NCBI GenBank assembly: GCA_964470515.1
Contig: CAYYDD010000067.1
Coordinates: 1-8,373, forward strand
Length of the DNA stretch: 8,373 bases
Reading direction: 5' to 3'
Source of the DNA: RGIG3009 sp964470515
GTDB lineage: Bacteria; Bacillota; Clostridia; Oscillospirales; Acutalibacteraceae
Part shown: one piece after another, positions 1 to 5,321 of the stretch
How positions within the stretch are numbered: the first letter of the stretch is position 1
Layout of the letters: every line of letters starts with the position of its first letter
Made by a program: the position numbers and the translations under genes
Notes under the pieces: generated by a model
The model's input: the letters and a program-made list of their open reading frames with translations, nothing else
What the model was told of the DNA's origin: nothing
Databases searched by the model: none

Positions 1-47
1 CACAACCAGCTTGGAAGGCTGGGGTTCTACCACTGAACTACACCCGC
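1..47 (-). tRNA. tRNA-Gly (anticodon TCC), 3' part outside window
   Basis: Read on the minus strand, the sequence begins GCGGGTGTAG and continues through a D-arm (GTTCAGTGGTAGAAC) into an anticodon stem-loop with stem CCAGC/GCTGG and loop CTTCCAA. The anticodon TCC is the complement of positions 13-15, so the tRNA reads GGA and probably other GGN glycine codons. The 5' end is at 47. The variable region starts (TTGTG) and the gene then runs off the left edge, so the T-arm and the 3' acceptor strand are not seen. It has its own promoter just upstream (75-104) and a small hairpin in its 5' leader (51-69), which RNase P would remove. Confidence 0.95.
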
Positions 48-50
48 ATA

Positions 51-69
51 TCGCTCAATCACTGAGCGA
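51..69 (-). repeat. Hairpin in the tRNA-Gly 5' leader
   Basis: A perfect 7-bp inverted repeat (TCGCTCA at 51-57, TGAGCGA at 63-69) with a 5-base loop sits between the predicted transcription start (about 68) and the mature tRNA 5' end at 47. It occupies almost the whole leader of the tRNA precursor. Its role is unknown; it could help folding or RNase P recognition, or be incidental. Confidence 0.5.
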
Positions 70-74
70 ACACT

Positions 75-104
75 ATCATACCACAAGGTCTATTCGGATG
101 TCAA
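75..104 (-). promoter_or_regulatory. Sigma-A promoter of tRNA-Gly
   Basis: On the minus strand there is a perfect -35 box TTGACA (99-104), an 18-base spacer and a -10 box TATGAT (75-80) preceded by TGG, which gives an extended -10 character. The predicted start is near 68, about 20 bases before the tRNA. The -35 box contains the TGA stop codon (101-103) of the upstream lipoprotein gene, so the two genes are packed without any spacer and no intrinsic terminator separates them. Confidence 0.8.
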
Positions 105-1297
105 GAGGTTTTTTTAGATATCGTGACGGTTTTGTACGTTTCGTTATAGGTAAACGTATACGCGCCCAGTGCAGCAACCCCGTCCGGGCGACAGGCATTG
201 ACCGTATCCGTAAACCACGCGGTGCTGCGCACGAAAAAGAGCGCGTTATCAAACGCCGCATCCGTAAAGCGCAGATGCACCGTGTCATCCACCGCCAGGC
301 ACCCGGCAATATGACCGGCGAGTTCCTCAATACGCAACGTGCCCAGATAGGACGAGGTCATCCGATAATAGTTCTGTTCTGTTGCAGCGGCGGGCTCCAA
401 ACCCAAGGTGCGCTCATCGATGCGGTGGCTGCGCAGCAGCTCTTCGGTATTGAGATTAAAATACGTATAGGTGCGGATATCATCGGTATCGTTCCACGTG
501 GCATCCACGTAGTACAGCTCACCGTCCGGCTTGACGGCATTCCACATATGCGGCTGACCGTCGCTGTCGTACCCGGTAACGACCGTGGCGGAAATATCGG
601 CCGCATTCAGCAAATACTGCATAGAGCGGGCATAGCCCTCGCACACGGCCTTGCCCTGCACCAGCGCACCGTAGACGGTAAACGAGGCGGCGTACTGCTC
701 CAGCGGTGCATCACTTTCGGCCGCCGCAGTATCGTACGTGCAGCGGGCGGTCAGTGCGTCGTGCAGAGCGAGCTCGACCTCAAAATCCGTCATTGACGGC
801 GACAAGGCTGAAAGGAGCATATCCCGCTCCCGCTGCAGTGCCGCGCGGGCAGACAACCGTTCTACGGCAGTCATCGTATACGTCAGCTTGAGCGCGGTCA
901 GACTGCGCTCCTCGCCCTGCTGACGGCCGTCATAGCCATACACGGTGCCGATATGGAAAAAGCCCGGGTTATCCTGCATAAACGCATCATACAGCTCGCG
1001 AAGCTCGTCCTCTTTAGACAGCGGCACAGGCAAAGTAACACAGATGCCGGGTAAAGTGGCCGTATCCTCATCGGAAGAGACGGTAACATAGCTGTCTGTG
1101 TCGAAGCCATCGGACACGGCGACATACACCGCGCCGTAGTTGCGTTGCTGCTCGGCGGACAGGCAGGAGTACGCCCAGTGTGCCTCATACGGCGGGGGAT
1201 CGGGAGTGGGCGACGCATCGCCTTCGTCGGCGGGTAGACGCGTACAGCCGACCAGCAGCACAACCACCGCCAGCAGACACAGCACGATACGTTTCAT
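101..1297 (-). CDS. Transglutaminase-like (cysteine protease fold) lipoprotein
   Basis: The product is 398 aa from ATG at 1297. The frame is also open from GTG 1306 and ATG 1303, but AAAGAGGTGAT lies just upstream, with GAGG 8 bases from ATG 1297, so the MKR start is preferred. The N-terminus is a lipoprotein signal: MKR, a hydrophobic stretch, and a lipobox LVGC with Cys at residue 18, followed by a Pro/Asp/Glu-rich linker. The C-terminal half has a transglutaminase-like core: GKAVCEGYA (Cys 219), PHMWNAV (His 250) and YYVDATWND (Asp 265), the expected Cys-His-Asp triad. Family members act outside the membrane as peptidases or cross-linking enzymes; the substrate here is unknown. It is the last protein gene of the minus-strand envelope cluster and probably has its own promoter at 1321-1349. 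Fold and lipoprotein sorting are confident; function is not. Confidence 0.85.
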   Translation of the reverse strand: MKRIVLCLLAVVVLLVGCTRLPADEGDASPTPDPPPYEAHWAYSCLSAEQQRNYGAVYVAVSDGFDTDSYVTVSSDEDTATLPGICVTLPVPLSKEDELRELYDAFMQDNPGFFHIGTVYGYDGRQQGEERSLTALKLTYTMTAVERLSARAALQRERDMLLSALSPSMTDFEVELALHDALTARCTYDTAAAESDAPLEQYAASFTVYGALVQGKAVCEGYARSMQYLLNAADISATVVTGYDSDGQPHMWNAVKPDGELYYVDATWNDTDDIRTYTYFNLNTEELLRSHRIDERTLGLEPAAATEQNYYRMTSSYLGTLRIEELAGHIAGCLAVDDTVHLRFTDAAFDNALFFVRSTAWFTDTVNACRPDGVAALGAYTFTYNETYKTVTISKKTS

Positions 1298-1320
1298 CCC
1301 CATCACCTCTTTCCTATGTT

Positions 1321-1349
1321 AGTGTACCATATTCCGCAGGGCTTGCCTA
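1321..1349 (-). promoter_or_regulatory. Putative promoter of the lipoprotein gene
   Basis: On the minus strand TAGGCA (1344-1349, 4 of 6 matches to TTGACA) is followed by 17 bases and TACACT (1321-1326) with a TGG extension directly before it. The predicted start is near 1314, which would leave a short leader holding the ribosome binding site. It lies in the 90-base gap after the LCP-like gene, so the lipoprotein gene may be both co-transcribed with and independently expressed from its neighbours. Confidence 0.45.
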
Positions 1350-1395
1350 CCCTATTTCGACACAATCTTTTGGTGAAAAACGGCGGCTTTTTCGG

Positions 1396-2214
1396 TCATT
1401 CTGTCAATACGTACCGCCGCGCCCCTTCTGTTCCGACCGTTCGGCCGTTCGGCACATTGACTATGCAGAGACCGTTTGTGTTGGCAGCGGCCAGTGCTTG
1501 CAGTTCACTGCGCAGCACTGCAAGCTGTGCCACCGTCAATCGGTCGTCGCAGACGGCAGTGAGCGCGTTGAAGGCATCGGTCAGCTCCTGCCTCGGGGAC
1601 AGATAGCGGTCGATGATCGCCGCGACAATGCCCGCGTGTGACGCTGCCTGCCCCGTCGCCGATGTCCAGCCGTCATAGCACAGCAGCTCGTCGATCTGCC
1701 GGGCTGTCAGGGTCTGCTCACCTGCGGGCAGCAAGCCGACCGCTTCGGGCAGCGTGTAAACGATACCACCGCCCAGACGGGATACCAACGTCCCCATCGC
1801 CTCAGCGGATAAACGCAGTGCGGCATCATATCGCTCCCCTGTAGCGATAGATAAATAGTCAGCCGCCGCCGCTCCTTCCACGTCGTAGCACGCGGCCAGC
1901 GTGCACAGTGACGTGCCGCAGACCACCTCAGTCTGCTGCGGATAGCCCGTCACACGTACGCTCAGCGTAGCGGTATCCGTCTGTACAGCCACCGCGCCGG
2001 TCAGCGTGCCGTTATCGTGTATGAGTAGTAGCAGTGATCGTTGTCTTCCATGCTCGCCCAAGGCATCTATCGGTTGCTCACGTGCGGAGTGGGCGGACAG
2101 CCACGGGACGAACAGTATCAGACTAAAGATAAAAAGCGACAGAAAAAATACCGATACAGCGGTGCGCCATACCGGCGAAAAGCGGGTCGTTTGACGCTTG
2201 GCAGCGTGTCTCAC
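1396..2214 (-). CDS. Membrane-anchored, degenerate LytR-CpsA-Psr (LCP)-like protein
   Basis: The product is 272 aa from a GTG start at 2214 that overlaps the stop of the ABC ATPase gene by 4 bases (GTGA), which suggests translational coupling. A basic N-terminus (residues 1-17) is followed by one membrane helix (about 18-40), so the rest should lie outside the cell. The following region resembles an LCP domain: TGAVAVQTDTATLSVRVTGYP (72-92) fits the beta strands leading to the LCP SIPRDT motif, LPAGEQTLTARQ (162-173) fits the 'L-x-G-x-Q-x-L-x-G-x-Q' motif, and a C-terminal strand follows. LCP enzymes attach wall polymers to peptidoglycan through conserved arginines. Here the first Arg position reads YPQQT (91-95) and the later RxR position reads LLCYDGW (177-183), so the known catalytic residues seem lost. 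It may be a non-catalytic relative. The family call rests on my reading, without a profile search. Confidence 0.55.
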   Translation of the reverse strand: MRHAAKRQTTRFSPVWRTAVSVFFLSLFIFSLILFVPWLSAHSAREQPIDALGEHGRQRSLLLLIHDNGTLTGAVAVQTDTATLSVRVTGYPQQTEVVCGTSLCTLAACYDVEGAAAADYLSIATGERYDAALRLSAEAMGTLVSRLGGGIVYTLPEAVGLLPAGEQTLTARQIDELLCYDGWTSATGQAASHAGIVAAIIDRYLSPRQELTDAFNALTAVCDDRLTVAQLAVLRSELQALAAANTNGLCIVNVPNGRTVGTEGARRYVLTE

Positions 2215-2879
2215 TCCGTCACCCGCCCATCCTGAATACAGATGCGCCGTCCGGCGGCCGAAGCGATAGCGGAATCGTGAGTGATGAGCACCACGGTCTT
2301 TCCTTCGCGGTTGAGCGTGTGCAGAATGGTCATCACGTCGCTGCCGGAGGCGGTATCGAGGTTGCCGGTGGGCTCATCTGCCAGAATGAGCGGCGGCGAG
2401 GCGGCAATCGCACGGGCAATGGCAACGCGCTGCTGCTGACCGCCCGACAGCTCGCACGGGCGGTGCGTCACGCGTTCCGACAACCCGACACGCTCGAGAC
2501 TGTCCTGCGCACGACGGCGGCGTTCCTCCCTGGAAAGGCCGCGATACAGTAGCGGCAGCTCGACGTTTTCCTGCGCGGTTAATGACGGAATAAGGTGAAA
2601 ACCCTGAAAGACAAACCCTATCTGTTGACCGCGCACCCGCGCACGGTGGCTCTCCGCACAGCGTGACATATCCCGCCCTGCCAAGCGGTAGCTTCCGCAA
2701 CCGGGGACATCCAGACAACCGAGGATGTTCATCAGCGTCGATTTACCCGAGCCGGAGCGCCCGATGACCGCGACAAATTCACCGTCGTTGATGGTGAGTG
2801 TCACGTCGTCCAGCGCGCGCACCTCTCCCGCTGCGGTGTGATAGTATTTACAAACATTGCGTAATGAGATCAGTTCCAT
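2211..2879 (-). CDS. ABC transporter ATP-binding protein, MacB/LolD type
   Basis: The product is 222 aa, a full single ABC ATPase domain. Walker A is GRSGSGKST (40-48), the Q-loop Gln is residue 92 (FVFQGF), the signature is LSGGQ (144-148), Walker B is LILADEP (164-170) and the H-loop His is residue 201 (ITHD). The GEVRALDDVTL start, the NILGCLD stretch after Walker A and DEPTGNLD are typical of the MacB/LolD/FtsE-like subfamily. These ATPases drive mechanotransmission or export of lipoproteins and peptides rather than classical uptake. The ATG at 2879 has GGGAGG about 10 bases upstream. A TATACT -10 box lies at 2901-2906 on this strand, but I find no good -35. MacB-type ATPases normally sit beside an FtsX-like permease. 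None is in this window; the next gene, overlapping by 4 bases, is the LCP-like membrane protein. Confidence 0.93.
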   Translation of the reverse strand: MELISLRNVCKYYHTAAGEVRALDDVTLTINDGEFVAVIGRSGSGKSTLMNILGCLDVPGCGSYRLAGRDMSRCAESHRARVRGQQIGFVFQGFHLIPSLTAQENVELPLLYRGLSREERRRRAQDSLERVGLSERVTHRPCELSGGQQQRVAIARAIAASPPLILADEPTGNLDTASGSDVMTILHTLNREGKTVVLITHDSAIASAAGRRICIQDGRVTE

Positions 2880-2929
2880 CAGCCGCTCGCCTCCCGCGCT
2901 AGTATACCCGAAAACCTATGCTTTTTTTC

Positions 2930-2957
2930 TTGACTTTTGCGGTATCTGCGATATAAT
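2930..2957 (+). promoter_or_regulatory. Strong sigma-A promoter of the acyltransferase-domain gene
   Basis: TTGACT (2930-2935), a 16-base spacer and a perfect TATAAT (2952-2957) lead to a predicted start near 2963-2964. The ribosome binding site AGAGGTGAG begins at 2965 and the ATG is at 2977, so the leader would be only about 13 bases. It lies in the 97-base divergent gap to the ABC ATPase gene. Confidence 0.85.
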
Positions 2958-2976
2958 GGACGACAGAGGTGAGATT

Positions 2977-3879
2977 ATGCGTTGTTATTACAAGTCGTTA
3001 TTGAAAAAACTTCCCCTGGAAAAGGAAGGCGTTGACTTTTTCGAGGAAGTGGGAAACCGTATTTTTGATAAGCACGCAGATGCTTTACAGCAAGCTGTGG
3101 AGTCGTATTACGCCAACAACTTTGAAAAGGAACCGGTCGAGGCGATCATCGACCCGTTGGCCGCCGACTTAGCCGTGTCGCCGTACACCCTGTATTTTGT
3201 ACTGGTCGCGTGTGCAAGCCAACGTATGGCGGAGGAATATGAACGCCGCGGCTACGAGGCCTGCTTGTTTGAAGATTTTTTGCGTGATCTTGCCTGCAAG
3301 GTCGGTGAATGTCACCGATGGTACGGTGAATGGGGTCTCACCAAGTTCATTTATTGGTATCCCTTGTTTTTCAAGCTGGAGATATTTGCTCTGGGGCGCC
3401 TGCAATATCAGCCGTATAAACGTCCCAACGCCAAGCTCCCCATCGACGTGGGCGGTCATAGCATCCAACCCGAGGATATGGTCTATTTCATTCACATCCC
3501 CGGTCTTGGTCCGCTGACCGAAGAGCTTCGGATGGACAGCTATCGCCGTGCGTATGCGTTTTTCAAAGAGGAGCTGAAGGGGCGCCCCTTCGTGCTTTTC
3601 TGTAATTCGTGGATGCTGTATGAGCGCAATCGTGAATTTATGAAGCCCACCTCTAACATCGTAGGCTTTATGAACGATTTTAAGATCGTAAGGAGCTTTG
3701 AATCGCCTGCGCAAAAGTATTGGTGGGTGTTCGATCGCCCGTACGAGGGCGATGCCTCGGTGCTCCCGCGGGATACCTCGTTGCGCCGCCGATTGGCGGA
3801 GTGGTTGGAAAACGGCGGTGTCCCCGGAGGCGGTGAAGGATATTTCCTGTTTGACGGTGAGCATATCATCAACGATTAA
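2977..3879 (+). CDS. DUF5596/GNAT-like acyltransferase-domain protein
   Basis: The product is 300 aa from ATG 2977, chosen because AGAGGTGAG ends only a few bases upstream and because the longer reading frame back to 2857 would run through the promoter. The pattern matches the two-part 'acyltransferase domain-containing protein' of clostridia. A helical N-terminal half (about 1-135) holds SPYTLYFVLVACA and WYPLFFKLEIFALGRLQ. A C-terminal GNAT-like half (about 140-300) holds MVYFIHIPGLGPLT (168-181), SYRRAYAFF (188-196), FVLFCNSWML (205-214) and SNIVGFMNDFKIV (226-238). Known members are described only by fold; the acyl donor and acceptor are unknown. No signal peptide or membrane helix is evident, so it is probably cytoplasmic. 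It stands alone, divergent from the ABC gene and convergent with the ribosomal operon. The family call is fairly confident, the enzymatic role is not. Confidence 0.75.
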   Translation: MRCYYKSLLKKLPLEKEGVDFFEEVGNRIFDKHADALQQAVESYYANNFEKEPVEAIIDPLAADLAVSPYTLYFVLVACASQRMAEEYERRGYEACLFEDFLRDLACKVGECHRWYGEWGLTKFIYWYPLFFKLEIFALGRLQYQPYKRPNAKLPIDVGGHSIQPEDMVYFIHIPGLGPLTEELRMDSYRRAYAFFKEELKGRPFVLFCNSWMLYERNREFMKPTSNIVGFMNDFKIVRSFESPAQKYWWVFDRPYEGDASVLPRDTSLRRRLAEWLENGGVPGGGEGYFLFDGEHIIND

Positions 3880-3967
3880 AAGGGAAAGGCGATTATCTCT
3901 GTGCGCACACGCTGAAAAGCGTGGCTTTGAGGTATCCTGCGACGACTGTGAATTGTCAATTTAAGAG

Positions 3968-3996
3968 TTGACATTTTAAGAATAGCCGTGTAAGAC
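3968..3996 (+). promoter_or_regulatory. Promoter-like TTGACA with a weak -10, just before a hairpin terminator
   Basis: A perfect TTGACA (3968-3973) is followed by 17 bases and TAAGAC (3991-3996, 3 of 6 matches). A start would fall near 4003, leaving a transcript of only about 58 bases before the hairpin terminator at 4013-4060. TTGACA is also the right arm of an inverted repeat with TGTCAA (3954-3959). A GAAA-tetraloop hairpin (CACGCT/AGCGTG, 3908-3923) lies further upstream. Evidence for use is weak. Confidence 0.3.
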
Positions 3997-4012
3997 AAAA
4001 AACGGAGAGTGA

Positions 4013-4060
4013 ATGGAGATACAAAAACACCAACCAAGGTGTTTTTGTATTTCCATTTTT
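4013..4060 (+). terminator. Intrinsic terminator downstream of the acyltransferase gene
   Basis: The arms 4013-4031 and 4038-4056 pair over 19 positions with a single G-T wobble and a 6-base loop (AACCAA), followed by TTTT (4057-4060). The U-tract is on the plus-strand side only, so it stops plus-strand transcription. It starts 133 bases after the acyltransferase stop codon, which is rather far. A 35-codon frame with a GGAG site begins exactly at the left arm (ATG 4013, stop 4118-4120), probably by chance. Confidence 0.8.
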
Positions 4061-4096
4061 ATTGCAGGTAAAAACCACGGGCACTTCCGGCGGTAT

Positions 4097-4136
4097 AACA
4101 AAGCGCCCGCGATCGGATGATCGCGGGCGCTTTGTT
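4097..4136 (-). terminator. Terminator of the rplJL (rpmG-rplL) operon
   Basis: A perfect 18-bp inverted repeat (4097-4114 and 4119-4136) with a 4-base loop begins 16 bases beyond the rplL stop codon at 4153. The core is very GC-rich (GCGCCCGCGATC). The U-rich part, CTTTGTT, is inside the stem end rather than a free tail, so it could work on both strands. Together with the hairpin at 4013-4060 it separates the two convergent transcripts. Confidence 0.8.
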
Positions 4137-4152
4137 ACTTGTGGGAAGCAGC

Positions 4153-4527
4153 TTACTTGAGTTCGACCTTCGCGCCGGCTTCTTCCAGCTTCTTCTTGAT
4201 GTCCTCGGCCTCGTCCTTGCCGGCACCTTCCTTGACAGCCTTCGGAGCACCATCGACCAAATCCTTCGCCTCTTTCAGGCCCAGACCGGTGATCTCGCGG
4301 ACGACCTTGATAACGTTGATCTTGTTGGGGCCGACTTCCGCCAGGATGACGTCGAAATCGGTCTTCTCTTCAGCAGCCGTAGCCGGGGCAGCACCGCCGG
4401 CCATAACAGCCACGGGAGCAGCAGCGGAAACGCCGAACTCCTCTTCGATAGCCTTGACGAGCTCGTTGAGCTCCAGAACAGTCAGAGTCTTGATCTCTTC
4501 TACGAGATTGGTAATCTTTTCAGACAT
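4153..4527 (-). CDS. rplL: 50S ribosomal protein L7/L12
   Basis: The product is 124 aa, the normal family length. Residues 1-32 are the N-terminal dimerisation domain that binds L10. An Ala/Gly-rich hinge follows at about 34-53, and the C-terminal domain (about 55-124) recruits translation factors through KTDFDVIL, KINVIKVVREITGLGLKEAKDLV and the closing KKLEEAGAKVELK pattern. This is the flexible stalk protein of the large subunit that stimulates EF-Tu, EF-G, IF2 and RF GTPases. CGGAGG lies 8 bases before the ATG at 4527. It follows rplJ by 54 bases and should be co-transcribed from the promoter at 5283-5311 and from the operon promoter, under L10-leader control. It is the last gene of the operon: a strong hairpin follows, not rpoB. 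Confidence 0.99.
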   Translation of the reverse strand: MSEKITNLVEEIKTLTVLELNELVKAIEEEFGVSAAAPVAVMAGGAAPATAAEEKTDFDVILAEVGPNKINVIKVVREITGLGLKEAKDLVDGAPKAVKEGAGKDEAEDIKKKLEEAGAKVELK

Positions 4528-4581
4528 GAGTAATACCTCCGTTATTATTTTTCTTTTTAAAATCAGATGCCACGGCGTTTC

Positions 4582-5097
4582 TTACGCTTCGGCGGATGCA
4601 GCCTCGCCCTTCTGCTCTGCAACAGCGTTCAGAGCGCGAGCCAGACCGGCGATGGTAGCATTCAAGCCACCCAGGAACATAGCGAGAAGCACTTCTCTCG
4701 GCGGAACCTTGGACAGCTCCTTGATGGTTTCGGCGGATACCACCTTACCCTCGAAGAAACCGGCCTTGATCTGGAACTTTTCGTTCTTCTCCGCGTACTC
4801 GCAAAGCACCTTCGCAGCTGCCAGTTCGTCTTCGGCACACGTGGCGAGAGCGGTAGAACCCTCCAGCACGCTCTTCAGATCACCGTAACCGGCCTTGTCG
4901 GCGGCGCGACCCAGTAGCGTGTTTTTCACGACCGCATACTCGACGCCTGCCTCACGCAGCTTGCGGCGCAACACGGTGTCATCCGCCACCGTGATACCCT
5001 CATAGCTGACAACCACACCGGACTTCGCTGCGGTCAGCTTTTCCGTGAGGTTTGCCACCAGCTGCTGCTTCTCCTGCAATACTTTCTCACTCGGCAT
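4582..5097 (-). CDS. rplJ: 50S ribosomal protein L10
   Basis: The product is 171 aa, typical for the family. The RNA-binding N-terminal domain (about 1-130) contains MPSEKVLQEKQQLV, GVVVSYEGITVADDTVLRRKLREAGVEY and VVKNTLLGRA. The C-terminal helix (about 131-171: VPPREVLLAM, LGGLNATIAGLARALNAVAEQK) holds the L7/L12 dimers of the stalk. It binds 23S rRNA with L11 at the GTPase-associated centre, and the L10-L7/L12 complex binds its own mRNA leader. The ATG at 5097 has GGGAGG about 12 bases upstream. The upstream 5145-5276 leader shows the expected autoregulatory structure. Confidence 0.99.
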   Translation of the reverse strand: MPSEKVLQEKQQLVANLTEKLTAAKSGVVVSYEGITVADDTVLRRKLREAGVEYAVVKNTLLGRAADKAGYGDLKSVLEGSTALATCAEDELAAAKVLCEYAEKNEKFQIKAGFFEGKVVSAETIKELSKVPPREVLLAMFLGGLNATIAGLARALNAVAEQKGEAASAEA

Positions 5098-5144
5098 ATT
5101 GTTGTTTCACCTCCCGAAATTGTGAATCATTATGCCGTTATTCC

Positions 5145-5183
5145 AGAAAAAACGCCTTTTCTGCAAACCACAGAAAAGGCGTT
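5145..5183 (-). terminator. Attenuator hairpin of the L10 leader
   Basis: On the minus strand a perfect 13-bp stem (arms 5171-5183 and 5151-5163) with a 7-base loop is followed by a run of six T and CT (from 5152 down to 5145). It is an ideal intrinsic terminator placed inside the leader, 48 bases before the rplJ ATG. In the known L10 leader mechanism, binding of the L10 complex favours this terminator and reduces rplJL expression. Confidence 0.9.
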
Positions 5184-5276
5184 AATACACAAGAAATTCA
5201 TTGTGCATTCGACCTCGGCGGGCGGCAAGCCGTTAGACACTCACAGAGTGTACCCGCTGTCTGTGGAAGAACAGCA
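5145..5276 (-). ncRNA. L10 ribosomal protein leader (autoregulatory rplJL leader)
   Basis: The minus-strand leader from the predicted start (about 5276) contains the conserved L10-leader features: AGACAGCGGGT, a hairpin ACACTCTGTGAGTGT, a second hairpin CGGCTTGCCG, the partner strand CCCGC for GCGGG, and GCCGAGGT. A further 9-bp hairpin (aligned at 5184-5192/5201-5209) and the attenuator (5145-5183) follow. This matches the layout of the Rfam-type L10 leader of Firmicutes: a junction bound by L10(L7/L12)4, then an intrinsic terminator. Expression falls when stalk proteins are in excess. Recognition is by motif and position, not by a covariance search. Confidence 0.88.
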
Positions 5277-5282
5277 AAATAG

Positions 5283-5311
5283 ATTATAGCAGACTCCCAA
5301 GAAAAAATCAA
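5283..5311 (-). promoter_or_regulatory. Strong promoter for rplJ-rplL
   Basis: On the minus strand TTGATT (5306-5311), a 17-base spacer and a perfect TATAAT (5283-5288) give a start near 5276. It lies directly after the rplA stop codon (5322-5324), so rplJL can be made separately from rplKA. The -35 box sits inside an AT-rich palindrome (arms 5299-5308 and 5314-5323, loop CAAGT) that reaches into the rplA stop codon. Confidence 0.88.
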
Positions 5312-5321
5312 GTATTTTTTC

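Noticed and set aside
11..796. 261-codon open frame on the plus strand
   Set aside because: It overlaps the tRNA-Gly and lies antisense to the transglutaminase-like lipoprotein, whose lipobox and catalytic triad are clear.
1375..1393. GAAAAA/TTTTTC hairpin after the LCP-like gene as a terminator
   Set aside because: The stem is only six A-T-rich pairs with a 7-base loop and no free U-tract; too weak to call.
2901..2906. TATACT as the -10 of an ABC ATPase promoter on the minus strand
   Set aside because: The -35 position reads GAAAAA, a poor match, so the promoter was not listed as a separate feature.
3169..3864. 231-codon open frame on the minus strand
   Set aside because: It is antisense to the acyltransferase-domain gene, which has a strong promoter and ribosome binding site.
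4139..4888. 249-codon open frame on the plus strand
   Set aside because: It is antisense to rplL and rplJ, with Ser/Ala-rich composition typical of a shadow frame.
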